From positions 1 through 16,455 of the forward strand of contig URQJ01000024.1 in the NCBI GenBank assembly GCA_900549945.1: a stretch of 16,455 bases of DNA, read 5' to 3'. The position numbers and the translations under genes were made by a program. Position 1 is the stretch's first letter. The number at the start of each line of letters is the position of its first letter. Below are positions 1 to 6,994 of the stretch, in pieces. This DNA is from an uncultured Oscillospiraceae bacterium. GTDB lineage: Bacteria > Bacillota > Clostridia > Oscillospirales > Acutalibacteraceae. The notes beneath the pieces were generated by a model, which saw only the letters and a list, made by a program, of their open reading frames with translations, searched no databases and was not told the DNA's origin.

Positions 1-180
1 CCCCGCTTCGGCCTCCTCAGCCCGCGCCAGCACATAGACCGGATACGCCGCGTCGTTTTTAATTTCCAGCCGCACGTCTCCCGCACCGCCCCCGAGCACC
101 AGCACGCCGCCGGCCGCCTGTGCCGAAACCGGCAGCAAAAGGCAGAGCGCGGCGAGCAGCGCCAAAAATCCCCTGCGCAT
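1..180 (-). CDS. Exported protein of unknown function (C-terminus cut by window edge)
   Basis: Only the first 60 codons are visible; the gene runs off the left edge. The N-terminus is a clear signal peptide: Arg-Arg-Gly, then a hydrophobic core FLALLAALCLLLPVSA and a likely cleavage after AQA near residue 22. The mature part begins with a glycine-rich stretch followed by a beta-rich segment (VRLEIKNDAAYPVYVLAR). I do not recognise a family. The ATG at 180 is preceded by GAGGGGGC about 11 bases upstream. It lies 48 bases downstream of a tiny basic ORF and in the same direction as the exported protein at 393-923, so the three probably form one operon for cell-surface or secreted proteins. Export is well supported; function is unknown. 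Confidence 0.7.
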   Translation of the reverse strand, partial: MRRGFLALLAALCLLLPVSAQAAGGVLVLGGGAGDVRLEIKNDAAYPVYVLARAEEAEAG

Positions 181-219
181 ATTTGAGAACGCCCCCTCAC
201 GGATTCGATTCTCCTATAG

Positions 220-239
220 TATATGCGCCTATATGCGCC
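220..239. repeat. Perfect 10-bp tandem duplication (2 copies)
   Basis: The unit TATATGCGCC occurs twice in direct succession. It spans the TAG stop codon (229-231) of the small ORF, so a change in copy number would extend or shift the end of that ORF. There are only two copies, so it may be chance. Confidence 0.6.
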
Positions 240-396
240 CTCTGTTCAAATTGGCCCGCAGCCGCATGACAAGCCGCCCGTGCCGCCCGAAGCGCATGGC
301 TGTCCAGTCCAGCAGGTGCAGCAGAATGCGCCGCACCGCGAGCGCCGGAAAGCGCCTGCGGTAGTGCCGTCCCCTGTGGATGCGCTGCACCTTCAT
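229..396 (-). CDS. Very basic 55-residue small protein (hypothetical)
   Basis: I do not recognise this protein. It has about 15 arginines in 55 residues (for example GRHYRRR near residue 12) and a short hydrophobic patch (RILLHLLDW). Support for it being real comes from the junction: its ATG (396-394) overlaps the TGA stop of the upstream gene in an ATGA arrangement, with GAGGAGG about 8 bases before the ATG, which is ideal for translational coupling. Against it, its amino-acid content is what GC-rich out-of-frame DNA often produces, and a 10-bp duplication sits at its stop. It could be a nucleic-acid or membrane-binding peptide, or a remnant of a longer gene. Confidence 0.45.
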   Translation of the reverse strand: MKVQRIHRGRHYRRRFPALAVRRILLHLLDWTAMRFGRHGRLVMRLRANLNRGRI

Positions 397-923
397 CGCG
401 CCGCCTCCTCGTCCGCAGCCTCCGTCGCCTGTTCCTTCAGCATGAACCACGCGCTTCCCGTGTTCGCATCCTCCGAGAGATAGAACGTGATGGAATCCTC
501 CTGCATGGTGTACTTTGATTCCCCGCCCTTTTCCGCCAGAATGTAATCGAGCGCAGCGCCGTCGGCCTGCTCAATTTGCAGTCGGTAGCTGCCGCTGAGC
601 AGATTTTCAAAGCACGCCGAGGCCGAAAGCAGCCCCTCCTCATCCTCGTTCTCCGGCGTCACGACGACCGTGGTGCGGTATGTATAACGGTCGCCGGTCA
701 GAACAAACTTTATGGTGGCGTCCTCCTGCACCGCCATTTCGCGCAGAGCCGCCGTGATGCGGATCTCCCCGCCGACGCGCTCACCGGAGGAAACCGCCAC
801 ATCCTCCTTCGGAAGAACCTGCACGGCGTACTTTTCCGGCTTTGTCTCGGCACCCTGCGCCTGAAACGCGGCGAATACGGCGATCAGAAGGCTGAGCAGA
901 ACCGTGGAAATCTTCTTGAGCAT
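393..923 (-). CDS. Secreted protein with a pilin/Cna-like beta-sandwich domain
   Basis: 176 residues. Residues 1-24 are a signal peptide (MLKKIS, a hydrophobic core, AQG cleavage before Ala25). The mature part reads as an all-beta domain: GGEIRITAALREM, IKFVLTGDRYTYRTTVVV, then CFENLLSGSYRLQIEQ and SITFYLSED. The pattern F-x-L-x-G-D-x-Y-T-Y followed by F-E-N-L-L-S-G-S-Y-x-L resembles Cna-B/FctA-type domains of Gram-positive surface proteins and pilins, but I see no LPXTG motif or C-terminal membrane anchor, so it is probably released or held by partners. The start at 923 has GGAAGGATG upstream. It is the first gene of a minus-strand operon with the small ORF and the exported protein at the left edge. 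The family assignment is inferred from pattern only. Confidence 0.7.
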   Translation of the reverse strand: MLKKISTVLLSLLIAVFAAFQAQGAETKPEKYAVQVLPKEDVAVSSGERVGGEIRITAALREMAVQEDATIKFVLTGDRYTYRTTVVVTPENEDEEGLLSASACFENLLSGSYRLQIEQADGAALDYILAEKGGESKYTMQEDSITFYLSEDANTGSAWFMLKEQATEAADEEAAR

Positions 924-1002
924 TTTTACATCCTTCCTCGTTTTTTTCTTTTACAGTACCATACCCGCCGCAAATATTTTGTCGCTCCATGGCTCGGAAA
1001 AC

Positions 1003-1031
1003 TTGAACTTTTCCCGCATATATGATAGAAT
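1003..1031 (+). promoter_or_regulatory. prfC promoter
   Basis: A -35 box TTGAAC at 1003-1008 and a -10 box TAGAAT at 1026-1031 are separated by exactly 17 bases. Transcription would start near 1038, leaving a leader of about 35 bases before prfC. Confidence 0.7.
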
Positions 1032-1073
1032 AAACCGATTGTTCGAATTCACATAGAAACAGAGGTCATCACT

Positions 1074-2663
1074 TTGCCAGATTTGAGAAAAGAGATCGAA
1101 AAACGCCGCACCTTTGCGATCATTTCGCATCCGGACGCCGGCAAAACGACGCTTACGGAAAAATTCCTCCTGTACGGCGGCGCCATTCAGCTCGCCGGCG
1201 CCGTCAAGGGCAAAAAGAACGCGCGCCACGCGGTTTCCGACTGGATGGAGATCGAAAAGCAGCGCGGCATTTCCGTCACCTCCTCCGTCATGCAGTTCCA
1301 GTACGAGGGCTACTGCATCAATATTCTCGATACCCCGGGCCATCAGGACTTCTCCGAGGACACCTACCGCACGCTGATGGCGGCCGATTCTGCCGTCATG
1401 GTCATCGACGCCGCAAAGGGCGTTGAGCCGCAGACGCGCAAGCTCTTCAAGGTCTGCGTCATGCGCGACATCCCGATTTTCACCTTCATCAACAAGATGG
1501 ACCGCGACGCGCAGAGTCCTTACGACCTGCTCGACGAGATCGAGAAGGAGCTCGGCATCGGCACCTACCCGATGAACTGGCCAATCGGTTCCGGCATCGA
1601 CTTCAGGGGCGTTTACGACCGCGAGAAGTCCGAGATCATCGCCTTCGAGGGCGACAAGGAGCTGCGCGGCCAGCACGAGGTCAAAGCGCACGAGATCGAC
1701 CTGAACGACACGTCGCTCGAGGGGATCCTCGGCGAGAACCTGTACAATACGCTGCGCGACGACGTGGAGCTGCTCGACGGCGCCGGCTATGAATTCGACC
1801 TCGAAAAGGTGCGCCACGGCAAGCTCTCGCCCGTGTTCTTCGGCTCGGCGCTCACGAATTTCGGCGTGGAGCCGTTCCTCGAGAGCTTCCTGCACATGAC
1901 GACGGCGCCGCTGCCGCGCGAGACAAAGGACGGCACGATCGACCCGTTCAGCAAGGATTTTTCGGCCTTCGTCTTTAAGATTCAGGCCAACATGAACAAG
2001 GCGCACCGCGACCGTATCGCGTTCATGCGCATTTGCAGCGGGCGGTTTGAAAAGGGCATGGAGGTCAGCCACGTGCAGGGCGGCCGCAAGATCAAGCTCG
2101 CCCAGCCGCAGCAGATGATGGCGCAGAGTCGTGAGATTATCGACGAGGCCTACGCCGGCGACATCATCGGCGTATTCGACCCCGGCATCTTCTCGATCGG
2201 CGACACGATCTGCACCGGCAAAAAGGTGCAGTTCGAGGGCATCCCAACCTTCGCGCCCGAGTATTTCTGCCGCGTGCAGCAGAAGGACACAATGAAGCGC
2301 AAGCAGTTCGTCAAGGGCACGACGCAGATCGCGCAGGAGGGCGCAATCCAGATCTTTCAGGAGATCGCCTCCGGCATGGAGGAGGTCATCGTCGGCGTTG
2401 TCGGCACGCTGCAGTTCGACGTGTTCAAGTACCGCATGGAAAACGAGTACAATGTCGAGATCCGCATGGAAAACCTCCCCTACTCGCACATCCGCTGGAT
2501 CGACACGCCGGACGTCGACCTGAAAAAGCTGAATCTCACCTCCGACACGAAGAAAGTGCAGGATATCCGCGGGCGCTACCTGCTGCTCTTTGCAAACGAG
2601 TGGAGCATCCGCTGGGCGCTCGAGCACAACGAAGGGCTGGAGCTCTCCGAGTTCAGCCGGTAA
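1074..2663 (+). CDS. prfC: Peptide chain release factor 3 (RF3 GTPase)
   Basis: 529 residues, the usual RF3 length. RF3 is a cytoplasmic translational GTPase that removes RF1/RF2 from the ribosome after termination. All GTPase motifs are visible: G1 SHPDAGKTT at about residue 18, the switch region with RGISVTSS, G3 DTPGHQDF, G4 NKMDRD and G5 GSAL near residue 260. The opening KRRTFAIISHPDAGKTTLTE and DWMEIEKQRGISV are typical of RF3 and not EF-G. The start is a TTG at 1074, chosen because AGAGG at 1061-1065 sits 8 bases upstream and the RF3 N-terminus begins right there; no ATG fits. It is a single-gene unit with its own promoter and a strong terminator shared with the converging araC-type gene. 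Confidence 0.97.
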   Translation: MPDLRKEIEKRRTFAIISHPDAGKTTLTEKFLLYGGAIQLAGAVKGKKNARHAVSDWMEIEKQRGISVTSSVMQFQYEGYCINILDTPGHQDFSEDTYRTLMAADSAVMVIDAAKGVEPQTRKLFKVCVMRDIPIFTFINKMDRDAQSPYDLLDEIEKELGIGTYPMNWPIGSGIDFRGVYDREKSEIIAFEGDKELRGQHEVKAHEIDLNDTSLEGILGENLYNTLRDDVELLDGAGYEFDLEKVRHGKLSPVFFGSALTNFGVEPFLESFLHMTTAPLPRETKDGTIDPFSKDFSAFVFKIQANMNKAHRDRIAFMRICSGRFEKGMEVSHVQGGRKIKLAQPQQMMAQSREIIDEAYAGDIIGVFDPGIFSIGDTICTGKKVQFEGIPTFAPEYFCRVQQKDTMKRKQFVKGTTQIAQEGAIQIFQEIASGMEEVIVGVVGTLQFDVFKYRMENEYNVEIRMENLPYSHIRWIDTPDVDLKKLNLTSDTKKVQDIRGRYLLLFANEWSIRWALEHNEGLELSEFSR

Positions 2664-2670
2664 AAACAAA

Positions 2671-2710
2671 AGGACACCGCGCAGGGTCAGCCCTCTGCGC
2701 GGTGTCTTTC
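2671..2710. terminator. Bidirectional terminator between prfC and the AraC-family gene
   Basis: The arms GACACCGCGCAG and CTGCGCGGTGTC pair perfectly over 12 bp and extend through GG/CC around a TCAG loop with a 2-base bulge. The plus strand continues with TTTC; on the minus strand the hairpin is followed by CCTTTTGTTTTT, a good U-tract. The last codons and stop of the AraC-family gene (TGA at 2689-2687) lie inside the hairpin. Confidence 0.85.
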
Positions 2711-3511
2711 ATTGTCTGCAATAAACGCCTTGGGTGTCATGCCGGTGCAGCGCTTGAATCGGCTGCAAAACGAGGAGGCGTCCGAAAAGCCGCAGGAAAT
2801 CGCCGTTTCGCCCACGGTGTACGCACCGCTCAGGAGCATCTTCTTGGCGGCGTTAATGCGCACCTGCATCAGATACTGCTTCGGCGACATGTTTTCCGAG
2901 GCAAAGAAGATGCGGTAAAGGTACGTGCGGTCGATGCCGATGTACCGGGCGAGGTCGCTGACCTGAATCGGGTAGCCGTAATTGCTCTTGATGTAGCCGA
3001 CCGCCTTGTTCACATACTCGTGCTCGCGCGTATAGGCGCCGCCGTGCGCCGATTTCTCCAGCACGGACATCGCGCCGTAAAAGCAGCTCATCACCTTAAA
3101 CAGGCTGCCGCCGCTGAATTCCTCGATCATCTCGCGCAGGTAGCGCTCGAATTCCCCGCCGTTTTCCACCGGGACGACATACCGGCTGATAAGACCGGTG
3201 CGCCGCAGGATCTCGAGTACGTCGAAGCCGTCGAACGCGACCCACATGTACTCCCACGGGTCCTCCCGGTCCGCCGTGTACACCGTGCGCTCTCCGGGGC
3301 GGATCAGAAAGCAGGTGCCCGCATGCGGCGTATACGTCTCGCCGCCGACCGCATACGTGCCGCGGCCCGAGATCACATAATGCAGCAGGTACTGCGTGCG
3401 CACCGCCGGCCCCCAGAAATGGCCGCTCGCGCACTTTTCATAGCCGCAGTAGTAGACCGTGACGGAACCGCCGTTGTTCAGATTCTCCGCGCGGTGCTTG
3501 ATCGTATCCAT
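2687..3511 (-). CDS. AraC/XylS-family transcriptional regulator, likely controls melA
   Basis: 274 residues from the ATG at 3511. The first 150 or so form a cupin-like sugar-sensing domain (YVISGRGTYAVGGETYTPHAGTC-type strand pattern, then LIRPGERTVYTAD). The last 100 carry the two AraC helix-turn-helix units: VSDLARYIGIDRTYLYRIF and TVGETAISCGFSDASSFCSRFKR, ending with the family-typical GMTPKAF. An in-frame upstream extension to 3595 exists, but it would cross the gene's own promoter; the ATG at 3511 has GGGGAGAAGG just upstream. It is divergent from the alpha-galactosidase melA, the arrangement of MsmR/RafR-type activators of alpha-galactoside genes. Control of melA is inferred from position. 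Confidence 0.93.
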   Translation of the reverse strand: MDTIKHRAENLNNGGSVTVYYCGYEKCASGHFWGPAVRTQYLLHYVISGRGTYAVGGETYTPHAGTCFLIRPGERTVYTADREDPWEYMWVAFDGFDVLEILRRTGLISRYVVPVENGGEFERYLREMIEEFSGGSLFKVMSCFYGAMSVLEKSAHGGAYTREHEYVNKAVGYIKSNYGYPIQVSDLARYIGIDRTYLYRIFFASENMSPKQYLMQVRINAAKKMLLSGAYTVGETAISCGFSDASSFCSRFKRCTGMTPKAFIADNERHRAEG

Positions 3512-3542
3512 GTCCTTCTCCCCTTCCGCTTTCCGTGCTCTC

Positions 3543-3571
3543 AGTATAGCATACCCGCGTGGAAAATACAA
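3543..3571 (-). promoter_or_regulatory. Promoter of the AraC-family gene
   Basis: On the minus strand, the -35 box TTGTAT (3571-3566) and the -10 box TATACT (3548-3543) are 17 bases apart. This gives a leader of about 25 bases before the ATG at 3511. Confidence 0.7.
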
Positions 3572-3601
3572 CAAAACGACAATTTTTTGAAACAAAAGCT
3601 A

Positions 3602-3631
3602 TTGCGATGCGGCATGCGCTCCGCTTATAAT
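3602..3631 (+). promoter_or_regulatory. melA promoter
   Basis: The -35 box TTGCGA (3602-3607) and a perfect -10 TATAAT (3626-3631) have an 18-base spacer. The 30 bases between this -35 and the opposing AraC-gene -35 (3572-3601), AT-rich and containing TTTTTTGAAACAAAAG, are the likely place for the AraC-type activator to bind. The weak -35 and good -10 fit an activated promoter. Confidence 0.7.
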
Positions 3632-3689
3632 AAAAGCACAAAAAGATTTCATTACAAAAGATTCTTTTTGGGGAAAGGATGGATTCAAA

Positions 3690-5012
3690 ATGCCAAAAAT
3701 TACCTTTATGGGCGCCGGCAGCACTGTCTTTGCGCGCAACGTGCTCGGCGACTGCATGTGCACGCCCGCGCTCTGCGAGAGCGAGATTGCCCTCTACGAC
3801 ATCGATGCGGAGCGCCTCGAGGAATCACACCTCATTCTGAGCGCCATCAACCGCAATACAAACGGCGGCCGCGCTGTGCTCAAGACCTACTGCGGCGCTG
3901 AAAACCGGAGGGAAGCGCTGCGCGGCGCCGACTTCGTTGTCAACGCAATTCAGGTCGGCTTTTACGAGCCCTGCACCGTCATCGATTTCGAGATCCCGAA
4001 AAAATACGGCCTGCGCCAGACGATCGCCGATACGCTCGGTATCGGCGGCATCATGCGCGCGCTGCGCACGATCCCGGTGCTCGAGGACTTCGCCCGCGAC
4101 ATCGAGGAGGTCTGCCCCGACGCGTGGTTTTTGAACTACACGAACCCGATGGCGATGCTCTCCGGCTATATGCAGCGCTATACCGGTGTGAAAACCGTCG
4201 GCCTATGCCACAGCGTGCAGACCTGCTCGCGCGATCTTCTGACCGGCCTCGGCATGGAGGATCAGCTCGAGGGACGCCGCGAGCTGATCGCCGGCATCAA
4301 CCACATGGCATGGCTTTTGAAGATCACCGACAAGGACGGCCGCGACCTGTATCCCGAAATCAAACGCCGCGCCGCCGAAAAGAACGCCGCCGAAAAGCAC
4401 AAGGACATGGTGCGCTACGAATACATCCGCCGGCTCGGCTACTACTGCACCGAGTCGAGCGAGCACAACGCCGAGTACAATCCGCTGTTCATCAAGTCGA
4501 AATACCCGGAGCTGATCGAGGCGTACAACATCCCGCTCGACGAGTACCCGCGCCGCTGCGTCAACCAGATCAAGGGCTGGAAGGAAGAAAAAGCCAATAT
4601 TTTGCAGGACGGCAAGATCGAGCACACGCGCTCGGCGGAATACGCCTCGTACATCATGGAGGCAATTCTCACCGGCGTGCCGTACAAGATCGGCGGCAAT
4701 GTGCTGAATACGGGCCTGATCGACAACCTGCCCGCCGACGCCTGCGTCGAGGTGCCGTGCCTTGTAGACCGCATGGGCATCAACCCGTGTCATGTCGGCC
4801 GCCTGCCGGTGCAGCTTGCCGCGATGAATATGACAAATATCAACGCGCAGCTGATGACGATCGAGGCCGCGCGGACGCGCAAGCGCGAGGACATCTACCG
4901 CGCCGCGATGCTCGAACCGCACACGGCTGCCGAGCTCTCGATCGACGACATCGTGAAAATGTGCGACGAGCTGATCGAAGCGCACGGCGACTACATGGCG
5001 ATGTACAAGTAA
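3690..5012 (+). CDS. melA: GH4 alpha-galactosidase (NAD- and Mn-dependent)
   Basis: 440 residues, normal for glycoside hydrolase family 4. These enzymes cleave alpha-galactosides such as melibiose and raffinose in the cytoplasm by an NAD-assisted redox/elimination mechanism. The N-terminal Rossmann motif is FMGAGSTVFARNVLGD (residues 6-21). NYTNPMAML (149-157) lies in the substrate site. The metal ligands are visible as Cys173 in GLCHSVQ and His205 in GINHMAW. The opening closely follows Bacillus MelA-type sequences (ITF-GAGST-FA-NVLGD), which favours alpha-galactosidase over the 6-phospho-glucosidase branch of GH4. The ribosome site GGGAAAGGA lies about 10 bases before the ATG. No dedicated transporter adjoins it; the sugar ABC importer further right is on the other strand in a separate unit. 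Confidence 0.93.
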   Translation: MPKITFMGAGSTVFARNVLGDCMCTPALCESEIALYDIDAERLEESHLILSAINRNTNGGRAVLKTYCGAENRREALRGADFVVNAIQVGFYEPCTVIDFEIPKKYGLRQTIADTLGIGGIMRALRTIPVLEDFARDIEEVCPDAWFLNYTNPMAMLSGYMQRYTGVKTVGLCHSVQTCSRDLLTGLGMEDQLEGRRELIAGINHMAWLLKITDKDGRDLYPEIKRRAAEKNAAEKHKDMVRYEYIRRLGYYCTESSEHNAEYNPLFIKSKYPELIEAYNIPLDEYPRRCVNQIKGWKEEKANILQDGKIEHTRSAEYASYIMEAILTGVPYKIGGNVLNTGLIDNLPADACVEVPCLVDRMGINPCHVGRLPVQLAAMNMTNINAQLMTIEAARTRKREDIYRAAMLEPHTAAELSIDDIVKMCDELIEAHGDYMAMYK

Positions 5013-5122
5013 GCGCGGCTGCCCCGGGCATTTGCCGCCGATAAGCCGCACCTCTTTGCGCTTACTGCGCCCGCCCTTATAGCGGCGCTGCGAAGCGATG
5101 CACAGTTCAAACAAACGCAAAA

Positions 5123-5153
5123 GAGCCTCCTGCATCTTCCGTGCAGGAGGCTC
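5123..5153. terminator. Bidirectional terminator between melA and the pseudokinase gene
   Basis: A perfect 12-bp stem, GAGCCTCCTGCA (5123-5134) with TGCAGGAGGCTC (5142-5153), closes a 7-base loop. On the minus strand it is followed by TTTTGCGTTTGTTT and serves the pseudokinase gene. On the plus strand GATTCATTTTAC follows, so it also stops melA transcripts. The 110 bases between the melA stop and this hairpin hold nothing else I can support. Confidence 0.85.
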
Positions 5154-5176
5154 GATTCATTTTACAAAGATTTGCT

Positions 5177-6793
5177 TTATTCCGCGCCGCTCTCCGCCGA
5201 TTCCTCCGCGCTGACACGCACTGCAACGACGGAGCCGAATGCGAGCGCTTCGCCCGGCTCATAATCCGCATAGCCGATCACCTTGCCGATCTCTACCTCA
5301 TCGCTCACCGCATCCACCGCGGCCATGACAAAGCCCTCTTTTTCCAGCGTCGTCTTTGCCATCTCCGCCGTCATGCCGGCGATATCCGGCAGCGTGCGCT
5401 CCTTCGAGCCGCGGCTGACCGCCACGCGCACGGTTCCGCCCGCCTCAAGCTGCTGCCCGGGCAGCGGAAGCTGCGTGGTGATCTGCCCCGCCGGAACGCT
5501 CTCGCTGAAAATTTCCTCGTAGATGTGCAGCTTGAAGTTGTACTGCGCGTCGGTCTGCGTCCGCGCCTCCACTTCCGTGTAATCCTCGCCGACAAGGTTC
5601 GGCACTTCAATCATCTCCGCCGCCGGCGCGCCCGTCTCCGCGAGGGACTGCATGATACTCTGAATGGAGAACGCGCTGTCCTTGAACCAGACGCTTGCGA
5701 CCGCGAGAATCACGACCAGCGAAAACACGAAGGAGAGCAAGAGCCACACCGGCAGCGGCATCCCGTGCCGGCGCGGGCTTCTCCCACCCGTCGGCAGCGA
5801 GCGCACCGTCTCGGTCTCCACCATCTGCTCCATCACGGTCGGCTCTGCGGCCAGCTCCGCTGAAAAGCGCGAGAAGCTCGAGGTTCTGCGGTCCGCATCC
5901 ACCTGCAGGCCGTTTGCAATGGCGGGAATCACGTGCTCCGGAAGCTGCTTTAAAATCGCTTTCGAGATCAGCAGGCGCGGGTCTTTCTTGCGCTTTGGCG
6001 CTTCCATCGGCACCGCGCCGGAAAGCGCAAACAGCATCGAGGCGCAGAGGCCGTACACATCGGTAACCTCGTCGCACACCTTTGTCTTGGAATACTGCTC
6101 GATTGCCCAGCAGCCCGGGTAAATATCCTCGATCAGGTCCGTGCCCGCGCGGCGTACGGACTGCATCTCGAAGTCCGTCAAAATCAGCTTGCCGTCCGGC
6201 GTAATGCGCAGCGTCTCCGGCGAAATGCCGAGATGCTCCACATTCTGGCTGTGAATGGCGCCGAGCGCGTAGATGACCGGTGTGAAATACTGCTCGCAGT
6301 CGGCCCAGGAAAGCAAGCCGTGCGCTTCCACATAGCTGCGCAGGGAAACAGACTCCACATATAGGAAAACGACATACTGCGTGTTGTTCTCCGAGAAGGT
6401 ATCGAGCACTGTCATCATGCGCTTCGTACCCGAGACGCGGATCAGCTTCTGCGTGTAGCGCTCAAACTCGCTGAGATAATCGTCGTACTTCAGCTCTGCG
6501 CCCGCCGCCGGCTTCACGGAAAGGCCGTTCGGCGCACGGAAGGCAAGCGTATTCGGCAGGAATTCCCGCACCTCTACCTTCTGGTTCGTGTCCTTTTCAA
6601 GCGCCGCATAGGTGATTCCCGCGCCGTTGATGCGCGTCGCCTGCCCGATCAGGTACTTGCCGCCGAGCAGCGTGCCGTACGGCAGCGCGTTTTTCATCTG
6701 CCCCTCGTCCTTCCAGCCGCAGTGCGCGCAGGGCTCGCCCGGCACGTCCATCGCTGAAAAGCAATTCATGCAGTACGTTTTATTTGCGTCCAT
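5177..6793 (-). CDS. Membrane PASTA protein with a degenerate kinase domain (probable pseudokinase)
   Basis: 538 residues. Order: zinc ribbon (Cys8, Cys11, Cys22, Cys25), Ser/Thr-kinase-like fold (about 40-310), membrane helix (about 348-370), two outside PASTA domains (about 396-461 and 467-528). The fold is recognisable from INGAGITYAA, EREFLP-like VEVREFLP, PGCWAIEQY and TDVYGL. The catalytic positions are lost: the VAIK lysine is Arg76, the HRD aspartate is Gly189 (HLGISPETL), the loop asparagine is Thr194, and DFG reads DFE (207-209). The layout matches PrkC/Stk sensors of muropeptides or beta-lactams, so it may sense the cell wall and act by binding partners, which is inferred. The ATG at 6793 is chosen because AAAGGA sits 7 bases upstream; starts at 6799 and 6817 lack proper spacing. 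Single gene with its own promoter and terminator. Confidence 0.9.
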   Translation of the reverse strand: MDANKTYCMNCFSAMDVPGEPCAHCGWKDEGQMKNALPYGTLLGGKYLIGQATRINGAGITYAALEKDTNQKVEVREFLPNTLAFRAPNGLSVKPAAGAELKYDDYLSEFERYTQKLIRVSGTKRMMTVLDTFSENNTQYVVFLYVESVSLRSYVEAHGLLSWADCEQYFTPVIYALGAIHSQNVEHLGISPETLRITPDGKLILTDFEMQSVRRAGTDLIEDIYPGCWAIEQYSKTKVCDEVTDVYGLCASMLFALSGAVPMEAPKRKKDPRLLISKAILKQLPEHVIPAIANGLQVDADRRTSSFSRFSAELAAEPTVMEQMVETETVRSLPTGGRSPRRHGMPLPVWLLLSFVFSLVVILAVASVWFKDSAFSIQSIMQSLAETGAPAAEMIEVPNLVGEDYTEVEARTQTDAQYNFKLHIYEEIFSESVPAGQITTQLPLPGQQLEAGGTVRVAVSRGSKERTLPDIAGMTAEMAKTTLEKEGFVMAAVDAVSDEVEIGKVIGYADYEPGEALAFGSVVAVRVSAEESAESGAE

Positions 6794-6833
6794 GGACATT
6801 TCCTTTCTGCTCTCCAAGGAACCCCAAATTCAA

Positions 6834-6865
6834 ACCGCAGGCGCATTATTCACAATGCGCGCGGT
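6834..6865 (-). promoter_or_regulatory. Stable hairpin in the leader of the pseudokinase gene
   Basis: The arms GCGCATT (6841-6847) and AATGCGC (6854-6860) enclose a 6-base loop. Outer arms ACCGC (6834-6838) and GCGGT (6861-6865) extend the pairing to 12 bp with a 2-base bulge. It lies roughly 15 bases after the predicted start of transcription and is followed on the minus strand only by a broken T-stretch (TTTGAATTT). It could be an mRNA structure, a weak attenuator, or a DNA operator. Confidence 0.5.
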
Positions 6866-6887
6866 AAAATGCCCCTCGATTTGTATC

Positions 6888-6916
6888 AGTATAGCACAAC
6901 CTCCGCAAAGTTTCAA
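6888..6916 (-). promoter_or_regulatory. Promoter of the pseudokinase gene
   Basis: On the minus strand, the -35 box TTGAAA (6916-6911) and -10 box TATACT (6893-6888) are separated by exactly 17 bases. The leader is about 88 bases long. Confidence 0.75.
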
Positions 6917-6929
6917 GATACCGCGAGGG

Positions 6930-6969
6930 GTGAAAAAGGCAGGAACGCGTCGGATAACCGGCGCGTTCC
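6930..6969 (-). terminator. fba terminator
   Basis: On the minus strand GGAACGCG-C-CGG, a TTAT loop, and CCG-A-CGCGTTCC form a stem of 11 pairs with one internal mismatch. It is followed by TGCCTTTTTC, a clear U-tract. It lies about 25 bases after the fba stop. Confidence 0.85.
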
Positions 6970-6994
6970 GTAAATTTAATAATTATTTAAGAGA

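Noticed and set aside
951..2669. A 572-codon open frame on the minus strand opposite prfC
   Set aside because: prfC is certain on the plus strand; the antisense frame has biased His/Val/Leu/Asp content and no start signal.
2600..3901. A 433-codon open frame on the plus strand across the AraC-family gene
   Set aside because: It overlaps prfC, the AraC-family gene, the divergent promoters and melA in the wrong frame, and shows no recognisable domain.
5013..5122. GC-rich inverted segments just after melA as a separate terminator
   Set aside because: Arms are short and interrupted and no T-run follows; the hairpin at 5123-5153 is far better.
6794..6817. Earlier start for the pseudokinase gene
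   Set aside because: The TTG at 6817 and ATG at 6799 have no properly spaced ribosome site; AAAGGA is 7 bases from the ATG at 6793.
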